From assembly GCF_031583065.1 (NCBI RefSeq), contig NZ_CP134053.1, positions 5,745,001 through 5,809,000 of the forward strand: a stretch of 64,000 nucleotides of DNA, given 5' to 3'. This DNA is from Streptomyces sp. CGMCC 4.7035. GTDB taxonomy: Bacteria > Actinomycetota > Actinomycetes > Streptomycetales > Streptomycetaceae. The notes under the pieces were generated by a model. That model saw nothing but the letters and a program-made list of their open reading frames with translations. It was not told where the DNA came from and searched no databases. Every line of letters starts with the position of its first letter. The first letter of the stretch is position 1. The position numbers were made by a program, and so were the translations under genes. Below are positions 9,491-22,068 of this stretch, in pieces.

Positions 9491-9531
9491 ACCCCGGGAG
9501 GGACGGCCCGGGCGGACAACGGGGAGGGCCC

Positions 9532-10032
9532 ATGGCGGTCTTCGGGTTCCTTGAGTGGTGCAGGCAGCTGCGCGCGGTCCGTTTCGCCGCGGCGGGCGAA
9601 CCTCCGCGGACCGCGGGCCCGGACGAGGACGGCGCCGCCGGCCTCGACGACTGCGCGCTCAAGGCGTACGCCATGCAGCGACGGGAGTGGGCGGAGGCCC
9701 TCATCGAGGTGGAGAACGCCCGGGTCGAGGGCGAGATACGGCTCCTGGCGGTCCGTCTGCTGCTGGGCACGGCATGCGGCAGCGTCCTGCTGTTCAGCAT
9801 CGCCGTGTCCGCCCGGATGGCGCCCAGCCTCGGGCTGGACGCCCTGACCCCGCTGACCACCACGGTGCTGGGGGCACTCGGCGCGGCCGTCGTCACCGCT
9901 CTCGCGGCGAGCGTGGGCCGGGCCCTGCGCGGCCGCACGGGGGCGGCGCGCGCACCCGAGGTCAGCGGGTCCCCGAGCCCCGCGGACGAACAGCCGCCGC
10001 CGCCCGGTCCAGGACGCGCAGACGCTCCGTGA
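9532..10032 (+). CDS. Small membrane protein of unknown function
   Basis: This 166-residue protein has a charged N-terminal half rich in Arg/Glu, two hydrophobic segments (about residues 78-97 and 107-128), and a Pro-rich C-terminal tail. I recognise no family. The ATG at 9532 has GGGGAGGG immediately upstream. Its last 71 bases overlap the 3' end of the convergent gene at 9962-10270, which also encodes a two-helix membrane protein. It starts 41 bases after the XRE regulator gene and may be cotranscribed with it. Confidence 0.65.
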   Translation: MAVFGFLEWCRQLRAVRFAAAGEPPRTAGPDEDGAAGLDDCALKAYAMQRREWAEALIEVENARVEGEIRLLAVRLLLGTACGSVLLFSIAVSARMAPSLGLDALTPLTTTVLGALGAAVVTALAASVGRALRGRTGAARAPEVSGSPSPADEQPPPPGPGRADAP

Positions 10033-10270
10033 CCGGGGTGAGGCCCCACCACAGACCGGCGCCGGCCGCCGCGACGATCGTCACCACCAACCAGACGAGG
10101 GCTCGTGCCGTGGATCCCGGTACGAGCAGTGCGGCGAGCGCGCCGACGCCCACCGCGAACACCCCCGTGGTCAGGGAGAAGAGCGCCAGCGGAGCCGCCG
10201 CCGACAGCGATGGGCGCGGGGTGCGGGGACCACCCGCGCGTGCCGAGACTTCCTTGGCCCTGTCCCCCAT
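9962..10270 (-). CDS. Small two-helix membrane protein of unknown function
   Basis: This 102-residue protein has predicted membrane helices around residues 24-48 and 55-76, and a basic C-terminal tail. The ATG at 10270 is preceded by a clear GGGAGGGA ribosome binding site, which supports a real gene despite its overlap of 71 bases with the oppositely oriented gene 9532-10032. It follows the DUF397 gene on the same strand with a gap of 30 bases, so these two may be one transcript. No family recognised. Confidence 0.6.
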   Translation of the reverse strand: MGDRAKEVSARAGGPRTPRPSLSAAAPLALFSLTTGVFAVGVGALAALLVPGSTARALVWLVVTIVAAAGAGLWWGLTPVTERLRVLDRAAAAVRPRGSGTR

Positions 10271-10300
10271 GCGAGTCCCTCCCGTCCCCTGGACGGATCT

Positions 10301-10522
10301 TCAGAAACCGTCCACTGCCGGGTTCTCAAGTTCAGCCAGCAAACCACACCACGCAGCACGGCGAAAGACGAGCACCGGGCCGGTGCGCCGTTTCGAGTCA
10401 CGCACCAGAACGTGCGCCCCCTCGACGGTCACTTCGACGCAACCGTCGGCGTCTCCTCCCGAATAGCTGCTCTTGTGCCACTTGAGCACCAATGACTCCC
10501 TGCCGACCACACCGACCTCCAT
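10301..10522 (-). CDS. DUF397 domain protein
   Basis: This protein of at most 73 residues carries the DUF397 hallmark 'KWHKSSYSGGDADGCVEV' and the C-terminal 'VLVFRRAAWCGLLAEL'. Such proteins are partners of XRE/DUF5753 regulators in Streptomyces (the BldB/AbaA-orfD-like system), and such a regulator lies at 8633-9490. The start is uncertain: the ATG at 10522 lacks a ribosome binding site, while a GTG at 10489 has AGGGAG six bases upstream and gives a 62-residue protein closer to the family's usual length. Confidence 0.85.
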   Translation of the reverse strand: MEVGVVGRESLVLKWHKSSYSGGDADGCVEVTVEGAHVLVRDSKRRTGPVLVFRRAAWCGLLAELENPAVDGF

Positions 10523-10827
10523 ATCGACCAGTCAGCGCACCGACACCGCGTCTTCACCGCGACGCTCCCGAGCGCCGTGTCCCACCGCTGCCGGAGGCAA
10601 CAGAGGCCCGGCCACACCAGGTTCGTCTCCCCGCAACGAATCACCCAATGCCGCTCGTCGGCGCTCTCCGCGTTCGTCATGCCGTATTCGTTCGTACTGC
10701 CGCTCCCTAGTCTTCCCAGCTTCCCCGCCCGGAAAGAGCGCAGAAAGCGCCGATTCGGGCTGCTGACGATATTTCAGCGGTGTGGGGCTCAGCACACCGC
10801 AGCGCCGCAGGTCAAGAGCAAGTTGAC
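10523..10827. other. Intergenic region ahead of the cobalamin riboswitch
   Basis: No gene is recognised here. The only clear structure is a perfect 8-bp inverted repeat, GCGGTGTG at 10777-10784 and CACACCGC at 10793-10800. The promoter of the cobalamin operon should lie in this stretch, but no consensus boxes stand out. Confidence 0.45.
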
Positions 10828-10986
10828 GGGTGTTCCGGGGGCGTGGTGGACTGCCGGAGCCAGTACGGCGGCAGGAGAGGAAGCCGGTGCGATTCCGGCG
10901 CGGTCCCGCCACTGTCACCGGGGAAGAACTCCCCGGGAGCCAGGAACTCTCGCCGCCGGTCTCGTCGAACCAGGGCGCGGACACCC
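10828..10986 (+). promoter_or_regulatory. Cobalamin riboswitch
   Basis: The conserved core is present: 'GAGGAAGCCGGTGCGATTCC' at about 10876-10895, then 'GCGCGGTCCCGCCACTGTCA' and later 'GGGAGCCAGGAACTC', the family's peripheral stem. The closing stem P1 is visible as GGGTGTTCCG (10828-10837) pairing with CGGACACCC (10978-10986). It is oriented toward cobD, 84 bases downstream, so adenosylcobalamin is expected to repress the biosynthetic operon. Two mutually exclusive hairpins lie between it and the cobD start (see findings). Confidence 0.93.
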
Positions 10987-11069
10987 TGAGTGAGGACATA
11001 TCGCCATGCGCGGCTGCCGTTTGAGGTTCAGTAACCGGTCCCTGTCCGACCCCACGGTCGGCTGAGCCG

Positions 11070-12011
11070 ATGGGTGCCGATCGCGTCTTCGCGTACGGCG
11101 CCGCCGCCGGCCTCCTCGGTGACCTCCTGCTCGGCGATCCGCGCCGCGGGCATCCGGTCGCCGCGTTCGGGCGGGCCGCGGGCGCCGTGGAGCGGATGCT
11201 GTGGCGGGACCACCGCGGGTGGGGCGCGCTGCACACCGCCGTGTGCGCCGGCGGCGCCGTGACACTCGGGGCCGTCGCCGCTCGCTCCGTACGTACGTCC
11301 ACCGCCGCCTCCGTGGCCCTGACCGCCGCCGCCACCTGGGCCGTCGTCGGCGGGACGTCGCTCGCCCGGGAGGCCCGGCACATCGGGCGCGCCCTGGAGG
11401 CGGGCGATGTCGAGGCCGCCCGTGCGCGGCTGCCCCATCTGTGCGGGCGCGATCCGCAGGCGCTCGACGCCGACGGGATCGCGCGCGCCGTCGTCGAGTC
11501 CGTCGCCGAGAACACCTCGGACGCCGTGGTGGGCGCGCTGGTGTGGGGAGCCGTGGGCGGTGTGCCCGGGCTCGTCGGCTTCCGGGCCGTCAACACCCTC
11601 GACGCGATGGTCGGGCACAAGTCGCCCCGGTACCGGCGCTTCGGGTGGGCCTCCGCTCGGCTCGACGACCTCGCCGGATGGCCGGGGGCGCGGCTCACCG
11701 CCGTGCTCGCGGCAGCGGCGGGCGGCGATCCGGGAGGAGCCGTACGTGCCTGGCGCGCGGACGCCGCCAAGCATCCGAGCCCCAACGCCGGCCCCGTGGA
11801 GGCCTCGTTCGCGGGGGCGCTCGGGGTGCGGCTGGGCGGGACGCTCTCGTACGGGGGGCGCGTGGAGCACCGGCCGGTACTGGGCGGCGCGGGGCGCGCC
11901 GTCCAGGTCCAGGACATCGAACGCGCCGCACGGCTCTCACGGCGCGTGAGCTGGCTCGCGCTCGGGGTGTGCGCGGCCGCACGGATGCTGAAGAAGGGGC
12001 GTACGTCATGA
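11070..12011 (+). CDS. cobD: Adenosylcobinamide-phosphate synthase
   Basis: CobD (CbiB) joins the aminopropanol arm to adenosylcobyric acid. It is a membrane protein of 313 residues with several hydrophobic helices. Family motifs are 'LLGDPRRGHPV' near the N terminus, 'ESVAENTSDAVVG', 'FRAVNTLDAMVGHK' and 'KHPSPNAGPVEASFAGALG'. It is the first gene after the cobalamin riboswitch. The ATG at 11070 has no good ribosome binding site; its CCG-ATG is part of a possible regulatory hairpin. The stop overlaps the cobQ start by ATGA. Confidence 0.95.
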   Translation: MGADRVFAYGAAAGLLGDLLLGDPRRGHPVAAFGRAAGAVERMLWRDHRGWGALHTAVCAGGAVTLGAVAARSVRTSTAASVALTAAATWAVVGGTSLAREARHIGRALEAGDVEAARARLPHLCGRDPQALDADGIARAVVESVAENTSDAVVGALVWGAVGGVPGLVGFRAVNTLDAMVGHKSPRYRRFGWASARLDDLAGWPGARLTAVLAAAAGGDPGGAVRAWRADAAKHPSPNAGPVEASFAGALGVRLGGTLSYGGRVEHRPVLGGAGRAVQVQDIERAARLSRRVSWLALGVCAAARMLKKGRTS

Positions 12012-13599
12012 GCGGTGGTCTCCTCGTCGCCGGCACCACCTCCGACGCCGGCAAGAGCGTCGTCACCGCCGGGATCTGCCGTTGGCTGGTGCGGCAGGGG
12101 GTCAAGGTCGCGCCCTTCAAGGCGCAGAACATGTCCCTGAACTCCTTCGTCACGCGCGAGGGCGCCGAGATCGGCCGGGCGCAGGCCATGCAGGCCCAGG
12201 CGTGCCGCATCGAGCCGACCGCGCTGATGAACCCCGTCCTGCTCAAGCCCGGCAGCGACCGGAGCAGTCAGGTCGTGCTCATGGGCAAGCCGGTGGGCGA
12301 ACTCAGTGCGCGCGGTTTCTTCGGGGGGTCTGGGCCCGCGGCGCAGCCGCAATCAGGTGCAGTGTCCCCCGGGAAAAGGCTGCACGGCGGTCGTCAGGAG
12401 GCGCTCCTCGGCACCGTGCTGGACTGCCTCGCCGAGTTGCGGGGCACGTATGACGCGGTGATCTGTGAGGGGGCCGGCAGTCCTGCCGAGATCAATCTGC
12501 GGCGGACCGACATCGTGAACATGGGGATCGCCCGCAACGCCCGGCTCCCCGTTCTCATCGTCGGCGACATCGACCGGGGCGGCGTCTTCGCCTCCTTCTT
12601 CGGCACCGTCGCCCTGCTCTCCCCCGAGGACCAGGAACTGGTCGCCGGATTCCTCGTCAACAAGTTCCGCGGGGACGTCACCCTGCTGGAACCCGGTCTC
12701 GACATGCTGCACGGCCTCACCGGGCGGCGGACGTACGGCGTGCTTCCGTTCCAGCACGGACTGGGGATCGACGAGGAGGACGGGATGGCGGTCTCGCTTC
12801 GGGGGGCCGTGCGCGAGTCCGTCGTCGCGCCGCCGCTCGGCGAGGACGTGCTGCGGGTCGCCGTGTGTGCCATTCCGCTGATGTCCAACTTCACCGACGT
12901 GGACGCGCTCGCCGCCGAACCCGGTGTCGTCGTCCGGTTCGTGGACCGGCCCGAGGAGCTGGCGGACGCCGACCTCGTGATCGTTCCGGGGACACGGGGG
13001 ACCGTGAAGGCCCTGGAGTGGCTGCGCGAGCGGGGGCTCGCGGACGCGCTGGTGCGCAGGGCCACGGAAGGGCGGCCGGTCCTCGGGATCTGCGGTGGTT
13101 TCCAGCTCCTCGGCGAGCACATCGAGGACGAGGTCGAGAGCCGCAAGGGCAGCGTGGACGGCCTCGGGGTCCTGCCCGTACGGGTGCGGTTCGCCCGCGA
13201 GAAGACCCTGACCCGGCCCGTCGGCGAGGCGCTCGGCGAGCACGTCGAGGGGTACGAGATCCACCACGGGGTCGCCGACGTCACCGGTGGGGACACGTTC
13301 ATCTCTGATGGCAATGGACACAGCCTGGACGGCTGCCGGGTCGGCGCCGTCTGGGGCACGCACTGGCACGGCTCGCTGGAATCCGACGGTTTCCGGCGGG
13401 CGTTTCTGCGCGAGGTGGCGGCCGCCGCGGGCCGCCGCTTCGTACCGGCCGCCGACACGTCGTTCGCCGCGCTGCGCGAGGAGCAGCTCGACCGGCTCGG
13501 CGATCTGATCGAACAACACGCGGACACGGACGCGCTGTGGCGGCTCATCGAGTCGGGCGCGCCGCAAGGACTGCCTTTCATTCCACCGGGAGCGCCCGC

Positions 13600-13603
<4 letters not shown>
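12008..13603 (+). CDS. cobQ: Cobyric acid synthase, with a 22-residue insertion
   Basis: CobQ amidates the b, d, e and g side chains of adenosylcobyrinic acid a,c-diamide, using glutamine. The 531 residues comprise an N-terminal ATPase domain ('AGTTSDAGKSVV', 'APFKAQNMSLNS', 'GDIDRGGVFAS') and a C-terminal class I glutamine amidotransferase domain with the nucleophile in 'LGICGGFQLLG' and His in 'GTHWHGSLE'. Residues about 104-125, between 'GELSARG' and 'HGGRQEALL', are foreign to the family: these two motifs normally adjoin. The insertion is in frame and repeat-derived in appearance. It overlaps cobD and cobN by ATGA at both ends. Confidence 0.95.
12317..12382. repeat. In-frame repeat-like insertion inside cobQ
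   Basis: These 66 bases interrupt a conserved stretch of cobQ without shifting the frame. Read on the opposite strand they contain 'GGCTGCGCCGCGGGCCCAGA' followed by CCCCCC, resembling the GGGGCTGCGCCCCCAGACCCC core of the dispersed repeat at 20637 and 35911. Resemblance is partial, so this may be a degenerated copy. Confidence 0.6.
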
Positions 13604-17249
<3,646 letters not shown>

Positions 17250-17253
<4 letters not shown>

Positions 17254-19253
17254 GTACCCCGTTTCCGTTCACGGCCGTCGTCGGCCAGGACGACCTGCGG
17301 CTCGCGCTGCTGCTGAACGCGGTCTCGCCCGCGGTCGGCGGTGTGCTGGTGCGCGGCGAGAAGGGCACCGCCAAGTCCACGGCCGTGCGCGCGCTCTCGG
17401 CGCTGCTGCCGGCGGTCGACGTGGTCCCCGGGTGCCGCTTCTCCTGCGCCCCCGCCGCGCCCGACCCGAACTGCCCGGACGGGCCGCACGAGGTCGGCGC
17501 CGGGACGCAGCGGCCCGCGCGGATGGTCGAGCTGCCCGTCGGCGCCTCCGAGGACCGGCTCGTGGGCGCCCTCGACATCGAGCGGGCGCTGGCCGAGGGC
17601 GTGAAGGCCTTCGAGCCGGGCCTGCTCGCCGACGCGCACCGCGGCATCCTGTACGTCGACGAGGTCAACCTCCTCCACGACCACCTGGTCGACCTGCTTC
17701 TGGACGCCGCCGCGATGGGCGCCTCGTACGTGGAGCGCGAGGGCGTCTCCGTACGGCATGCCGCCCGTTTCCTGCTCGTCGGCACCATGAACCCCGAGGA
17801 GGGTGAGCTGCGACCGCAGCTGCTCGACCGGTTCGGGCTGACCGTCGAGGTGGCCGCCTCGCGCGAGCCCGACCAGCGCGTGGAGGTCGTACGGCGGCGG
17901 CTGGCCTACGACGACGACCCCGAGGGCTTCGCGGCGCGCTGGGCCGAGGAGGAGGCCGCCGTACGGGCCCGGATCGTGGCCGCGCGCGAGCTGCTGCCCT
18001 CCGTACGGCTCGGGGACGGCGCGCTGCGGCAGATCGCGGCGACCTGTGCCGCGTTCGAGGTCGACGGTATGCGCGCCGACATCGTGATGGCACGTACGGC
18101 GACCGCCCTGGCCGCCTGGGCCGGGCGCACCGATGTGCTCGCCGAGGATGTCCGGCAGGCCGCGCTGCTCGCCCTCCCGCACCGGCGGCGGCGCAATCCC
18201 TTCGACGCTCCCGGCCTCGACGAGGACAAGCTCGACGAGACGCTGGAGGAGTTCGGAGGTTCCGAGGAGGACGACGACCCGGGTCCCGACGGGCCCGGCG
18301 GCGGTGGCGGTCAGCCCTCGCCCGACGAGGGGCCGCAGGGCGGTGACACCGCCGCGCGCCCCGAGGCCGGGGAGAGCGGACAGCCGGGGGCCTCGGGCCC
18401 CGGGGAACAGCAGGCCGCACACGCCTCCGAACCCTTTCGTACGAAGGTGCTGACCGTGCCGGGACTCGGCGACGGCGCCGCCGGGCGGCGGTCCCGGGCG
18501 CGGACCGCACACGGGCGGACCACCGGGGCGCGGCGGCCCCAGGGGGCGCTCACCAAACTGCACCTGGCGGCGACCGTGCAGGCGGCGGCGCCGCATCAGC
18601 GGGCGCGGGGGCGCTCCGGGCCGGGGCTTGTCCTGCGCCGTGACGATCTGCGGCAGGCGACGCGGGAGGGGCGCGAGGGGAACCTCGTGCTGTTCGTGGT
18701 CGACGCCTCCGGATCGATGGCGGCCCGGCAGCGGATGAGTGCCGTGAAGGGTGCCGTGCTGTCGCTGCTGCTCGACGCCTACCAGCGGCGGGACAAGGTG
18801 GGGCTCGTGACCTTCCGGGGCTCGGCGGCCGACGTCGCGCTGCCGCCGACCTCGTCGGTGGACGCGGCGGCGGCCCGGCTGGAGTCGCTGCCGACGGGCG
18901 GGCGGACGCCGCTGGCGGCCGGGCTGCTCAAGGCCCATGACGTGCTGCGGGTCGAGCGGCTGCGGGATCCGGCGCGGCGGGCGCTGGTCGTGGTGGTGAC
19001 GGACGGGCGGGCCACGGGTGGTCCGGAGCCGGTCGCTCTTGCCGGGCGTGCGGCGCGGCTGTTCGCCGCCGAGGGCGTCGCGTCCGTGGTCGTGGACTGC
19101 GAGTCGGGGCCCGTGCGGCTGGGGCTCGCCGGGCAACTCGCCGGCGAACTGGGCGGTACGGCGGTGACGCTGGACGAGCTGCGCGCGGACAGCATCGCCG
19201 GGCTGGTGAGGAACGTGCAGGGGACGCCGGGGACTTCGAGGAGGGCCGCGTAA
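17250..19253 (+). CDS. Fused AAA+/VWA chelatase subunit (ChlI-ChlD type)
   Basis: This 667-residue protein fuses the two small subunits of class I chelatases and powers CobN. The N-terminal AAA+ domain has Walker A GEKGTAKST at residues 36-44, Walker B 'GILYVDEVNLL' and the 'GTMNPEEGELRPQLLDRFG' sensor region. An acidic, Pro/Gly-rich linker (about residues 335-410) follows. The C-terminal von Willebrand A domain has the MIDAS sequence DASGSM at about 484-489 and 'TDGRATGG'. This fusion replaces separate CobS/CobT or ChlI/ChlD in actinomycetes. The GTG start overlaps the cobN stop; cobO follows with a one-base overlap. Confidence 0.93.
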
Positions 19254-19852
19254 TGCCGCAGGGACAGCCGAGTGTCGTACCGGACGACGGCCTGACGACC
19301 CGTCAGCGACGCAACCGCCCGCTCGTCGTCGTGCACACGGGCATCGGGAAGGGCAAGTCGACGGCGGCCTTCGGGCTCGCGCTGCGCGCCTGGAACCAGG
19401 GGTGGCCCATCGGGGTGTTCCAGTTCGTCAAGTCGGCGAAGTGGAAGGTCGGTGAGGAGAACGCGCTGCGGGTGCTGGGCGCCAGCGGCGAGGGCGGCAC
19501 CGTGGACTGGCACAAGATGGGCGAGGGCTGGTCGTGGGTGCAGCGCGACGATCAGATGGACAACGAGGAGAAGGCCCGGGAGGGCTGGGAGCAGGTCAAG
19601 CGTGACCTGGCCGCCGAGACGTACCGGCTGTACGTGCTCGACGAGTTCGCCTACCCCATGCACTGGGGATGGGTCGACACCGACGAGGTCGTCGACGTGC
19701 TGCGCAACCGGCCCGGTACCCAGCATGTCGTGATCACCGGGCGGAACGCGCCCGAGAAGCTCGTCGACTTCGCCGACCTCGTCACCGACATGTCCAAGGT
19801 CAAGCACCCGATGGACGTCGGCCAGAAGGGCCAGAAGGGCATCGAGTGGTGA
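19253..19852 (+). CDS. cobO: Cob(I)yrinic acid a,c-diamide adenosyltransferase
   Basis: CobO (CobA/BtuR type) transfers the adenosyl group of ATP to the cobalt of reduced corrinoids. The 199 residues include the characteristic P-loop 'HTGIGKGKSTAAFG' (GIGKGKST at 30-37), 'GVFQFVKSAKWKVGE', 'VLDEFAYPMHWGWV' and 'HVVITGRNAPEKLVDFADLVT', ending in the family's 'KGQKGIEW'. The ATG overlaps the preceding stop as TAATG. cobB follows after four bases. Confidence 0.96.
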   Translation: MPQGQPSVVPDDGLTTRQRRNRPLVVVHTGIGKGKSTAAFGLALRAWNQGWPIGVFQFVKSAKWKVGEENALRVLGASGEGGTVDWHKMGEGWSWVQRDDQMDNEEKAREGWEQVKRDLAAETYRLYVLDEFAYPMHWGWVDTDEVVDVLRNRPGTQHVVITGRNAPEKLVDFADLVTDMSKVKHPMDVGQKGQKGIEW

Positions 19853-19856
19853 TGTC

Positions 19857-21329
19857 GTGGTGATGTCCTCGTCCGTGCCCCGACTGGTCATCGCCGCGCC
19901 CTCGTCGGGCAGCGGCAAGACCACCGTTGCCACGGGATTGATGGCGGCCTTCGCCCAGCGGGGGCTCGCCGTGTCCCCGCACAAGGTGGGGCCCGACTAC
20001 ATCGATCCCGGGTATCACACGCTCGCCACCGGGCGCGTGGGGCGGAACCTCGACGCCTACCTGTGCGGGCCGGAGCTGATCGCGCCGCTGTTCCTGCACG
20101 GGGCGCGCGGGTGCGACCTCGCTGTCGTCGAGGGTGTGATGGGGCTGTACGACGGGGCCGCCGGGGAGGGTGAACTGGCGTCCACGGCCCATGTGGCGAA
20201 GCTGTTGCGGGCTCCGGTGGTGCTCGTGGTCGACGCGTCGTCGCAGTCACGGTCGGTGGCGGCGCTGGTGCACGGGTTCGCGTCCTGGGATCCGGAGGTG
20301 CGGGTCGGGGGCGTGATCCTCAACAAGGTCGGGTCCGACCGGCATGAGGAGTTGTTGCGGGAGGCTCTGGACTCGGCGGGTGTGCCGGTGCTCGGCGTCC
20401 TGCGGCGGGCTCCGCAGGTCAGCACGCCGTCGCGGCACCTCGGGCTGGTGCCTGTCGCCGAGCGGCGGGCGCAGGCCTTGGAGGCTGTCGCCGCGATGGC
20501 CGCGCAGGTGCGCGAAGGGTGCGATCTGGAGGCCTTGCTGGGGCTGGCGCGGGGTGCGGGTGCGTTGGCGGGTGCGGCTTGGGATGCGGGTGAGGTCCTG
20601 GTTTCCTCGCCCCCGCCGCCCCTTCCCTTCCCGTCCCTGGGGGCTGCGCCCCCAGACCCCCATCGGCCTGAACGGCCTCGTCCTCAAACGCCGGACGGGC
20701 TGATTGATGCCGGACCGGGTTTGAAGGCACCGGTAGTTGCCGTTGCCGGTGGTGCGGCGTTCACGTTCTCCTACACGGAGCACAGTGAGCTGCTCGCCGC
20801 CGCCGGAGCCGAAGTCGTCACCTTCGATCCCCTGCGTGATGAGAGGCTCCCGGACGGTACACAGGGGTTGGTCATCGGCGGTGGGTTCCCCGAGGTGTAC
20901 GCCTCCGAGCTGTCCGCCAACGAAGCCCTCCGCAAAGCCGTCGCCGAGCTCGCGCTGAGCGGGGCTCCCGTCGCCGCCGAGTGTGCCGGGCTGCTGTATC
21001 TGTGCCAGGAGCTGGACGGACAGCCGATGTGCGGAGTGCTCGACGCCACCGCCCGCATGAGCGAACGGCTCACCCTCGGCTACCGCGACGCCGTGGCCGT
21101 CAGCGACAGTGTTCTCGCCGCGGCCGGGACCCGGATGCGCGGGCACGAGTTCCACCGGACCGTCGTCGAGCCCGGTGCGGGGGCGGCTCCCGCCTGGGGG
21201 GTGCGCGCCCCTCGGCGGCGCGTCGAAGGTTTCGTACAACAAGGTGTGCACGCGAGTTATCTGCACACGCACTGGGCCGCCGCGCCCGGTGTGGCCCGTC
21301 GGTTCGTGGAGAGGTGCCGGACGTCATGA
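19857..21329 (+). CDS. cobB: Cobyrinic acid a,c-diamide synthase, with a repeat-derived linker
   Basis: CobB (CbiA) amidates the a and c side chains using glutamine. The N-terminal ATPase domain has 'APSSGSGKTTVATGL' and 'HKVGPDYIDPGYH'. The C-terminal glutamine amidotransferase domain begins at 'VAVAGGAAFTFSY' and carries the Cys of 'AAECAGLLYLC' and the His of 'SYLHTHWA'. Between the domains, residues about 250-290 are an anomalous Pro-rich segment ('SSPPPPLPFPSLGAAPPD') encoded by a copy of the dispersed repeat. The total is 490 residues, slightly long for the family. Start candidates are GTG 19857, GTG 19860 and ATG 19863. Confidence 0.95.
   Translation: MVMSSSVPRLVIAAPSSGSGKTTVATGLMAAFAQRGLAVSPHKVGPDYIDPGYHTLATGRVGRNLDAYLCGPELIAPLFLHGARGCDLAVVEGVMGLYDGAAGEGELASTAHVAKLLRAPVVLVVDASSQSRSVAALVHGFASWDPEVRVGGVILNKVGSDRHEELLREALDSAGVPVLGVLRRAPQVSTPSRHLGLVPVAERRAQALEAVAAMAAQVREGCDLEALLGLARGAGALAGAAWDAGEVLVSSPPPPLPFPSLGAAPPDPHRPERPRPQTPDGLIDAGPGLKAPVVAVAGGAAFTFSYTEHSELLAAAGAEVVTFDPLRDERLPDGTQGLVIGGGFPEVYASELSANEALRKAVAELALSGAPVAAECAGLLYLCQELDGQPMCGVLDATARMSERLTLGYRDAVAVSDSVLAAAGTRMRGHEFHRTVVEPGAGAAPAWGVRAPRRRVEGFVQQGVHASYLHTHWAAAPGVARRFVERCRTS
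20605..20711. repeat. Dispersed GC-rich repeat inserted in frame in cobB
   Basis: The sequence CGCCCCCGCCGCCCC..., the GGGGGCTGCGCCCCC hairpin, 'CGGCCTCGTCCTCAAACGCC' and 'GGACGGGCTGAT' match the intergenic copy at 35873-35980 almost base for base. It keeps the cobB frame open and sits exactly at the junction between the two enzyme domains. Confidence 0.85.
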
Positions 21330-22057
21330 GCAGCAGACTGATCGGAGTCGGGGTGGGCCCCGGCGACCCCGAGCTGGTGACCGTCAAGGGCGTCAACGCT
21401 CTGCGGGAGGCCGACGTCGTCGTTGTACCCGTGATGGACAGCGGGGAGCGCGGGCGCGCCGAGGCGACCGTGCTGCACTACGTGCCCGAGGAGAGGGTCG
21501 TACGTGTCGTGTTCGCGCTCAACGAGCGCAGCGACCGCGCGCGCCGCGAGGCCGCCTGGGACGCCGCCGGGGAGCGCGTGGCCGGACTGCTGCGCGAGCA
21601 CGCCGTCGTCGCCTTCGCCACCATCGGCGATCCGAACGTGTACTCGACCTTCACCTATCTCGCGCAGACCATCGAGCAGCTCGTGCCCGGCACCGTCGTC
21701 GAGACCGTGCCCGGCATCACCGCCATGCAGGACCTCGCCGCGCGGTCGGGGGCCGTCCTGACCGAGGGCACCGAGCCGCTCACGCTGGTGCCCGTCACCG
21801 CCGGTTCCGCCGTGCTCAAGGACGCCCTCGACGGGCCCGGCACCGTCGTCGCGTACAAGTTCGGGCGGCAGGCGCATGAGGTCGCCGAGGCGTTGCGTGA
21901 GACCGGGAGGCTCGACGACGCCGTGTGGGGGTCGGCGCTCGGGCTGCCGGAGGAGTCCATCCGCCCTGCCGCCGACCTCGACGGCGGTCCGCTCCCCTAC
22001 CTCTCCACCCTCATCGCGCCCGCCCGGCGTGACGGCACCCGCGGCGGCAAGCTGTGA
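21326..22057 (+). CDS. cobI: Precorrin-2 C20-methyltransferase
   Basis: CobI methylates C20 of precorrin-2 with S-adenosylmethionine. The 243 residues form a tetrapyrrole methylase: 'GVGVGPGDPELVTVKGVNAL' at the N terminus, 'FATIGDPNVYSTFTYL' as the cofactor-binding GDP motif, and 'TVPGITAMQDLAARSG' as the VPG motif typical of C20 enzymes. The ATG overlaps the cobB stop. It ends the first half of the cobalamin block; the next gene on this strand starts 0.84 kb later beyond the ZIP transporter. Confidence 0.94.
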   Translation: MSSRLIGVGVGPGDPELVTVKGVNALREADVVVVPVMDSGERGRAEATVLHYVPEERVVRVVFALNERSDRARREAAWDAAGERVAGLLREHAVVAFATIGDPNVYSTFTYLAQTIEQLVPGTVVETVPGITAMQDLAARSGAVLTEGTEPLTLVPVTAGSAVLKDALDGPGTVVAYKFGRQAHEVAEALRETGRLDDAVWGSALGLPEESIRPAADLDGGPLPYLSTLIAPARRDGTRGGKL

Positions 22058-22068
22058 CCGACGGGAGA

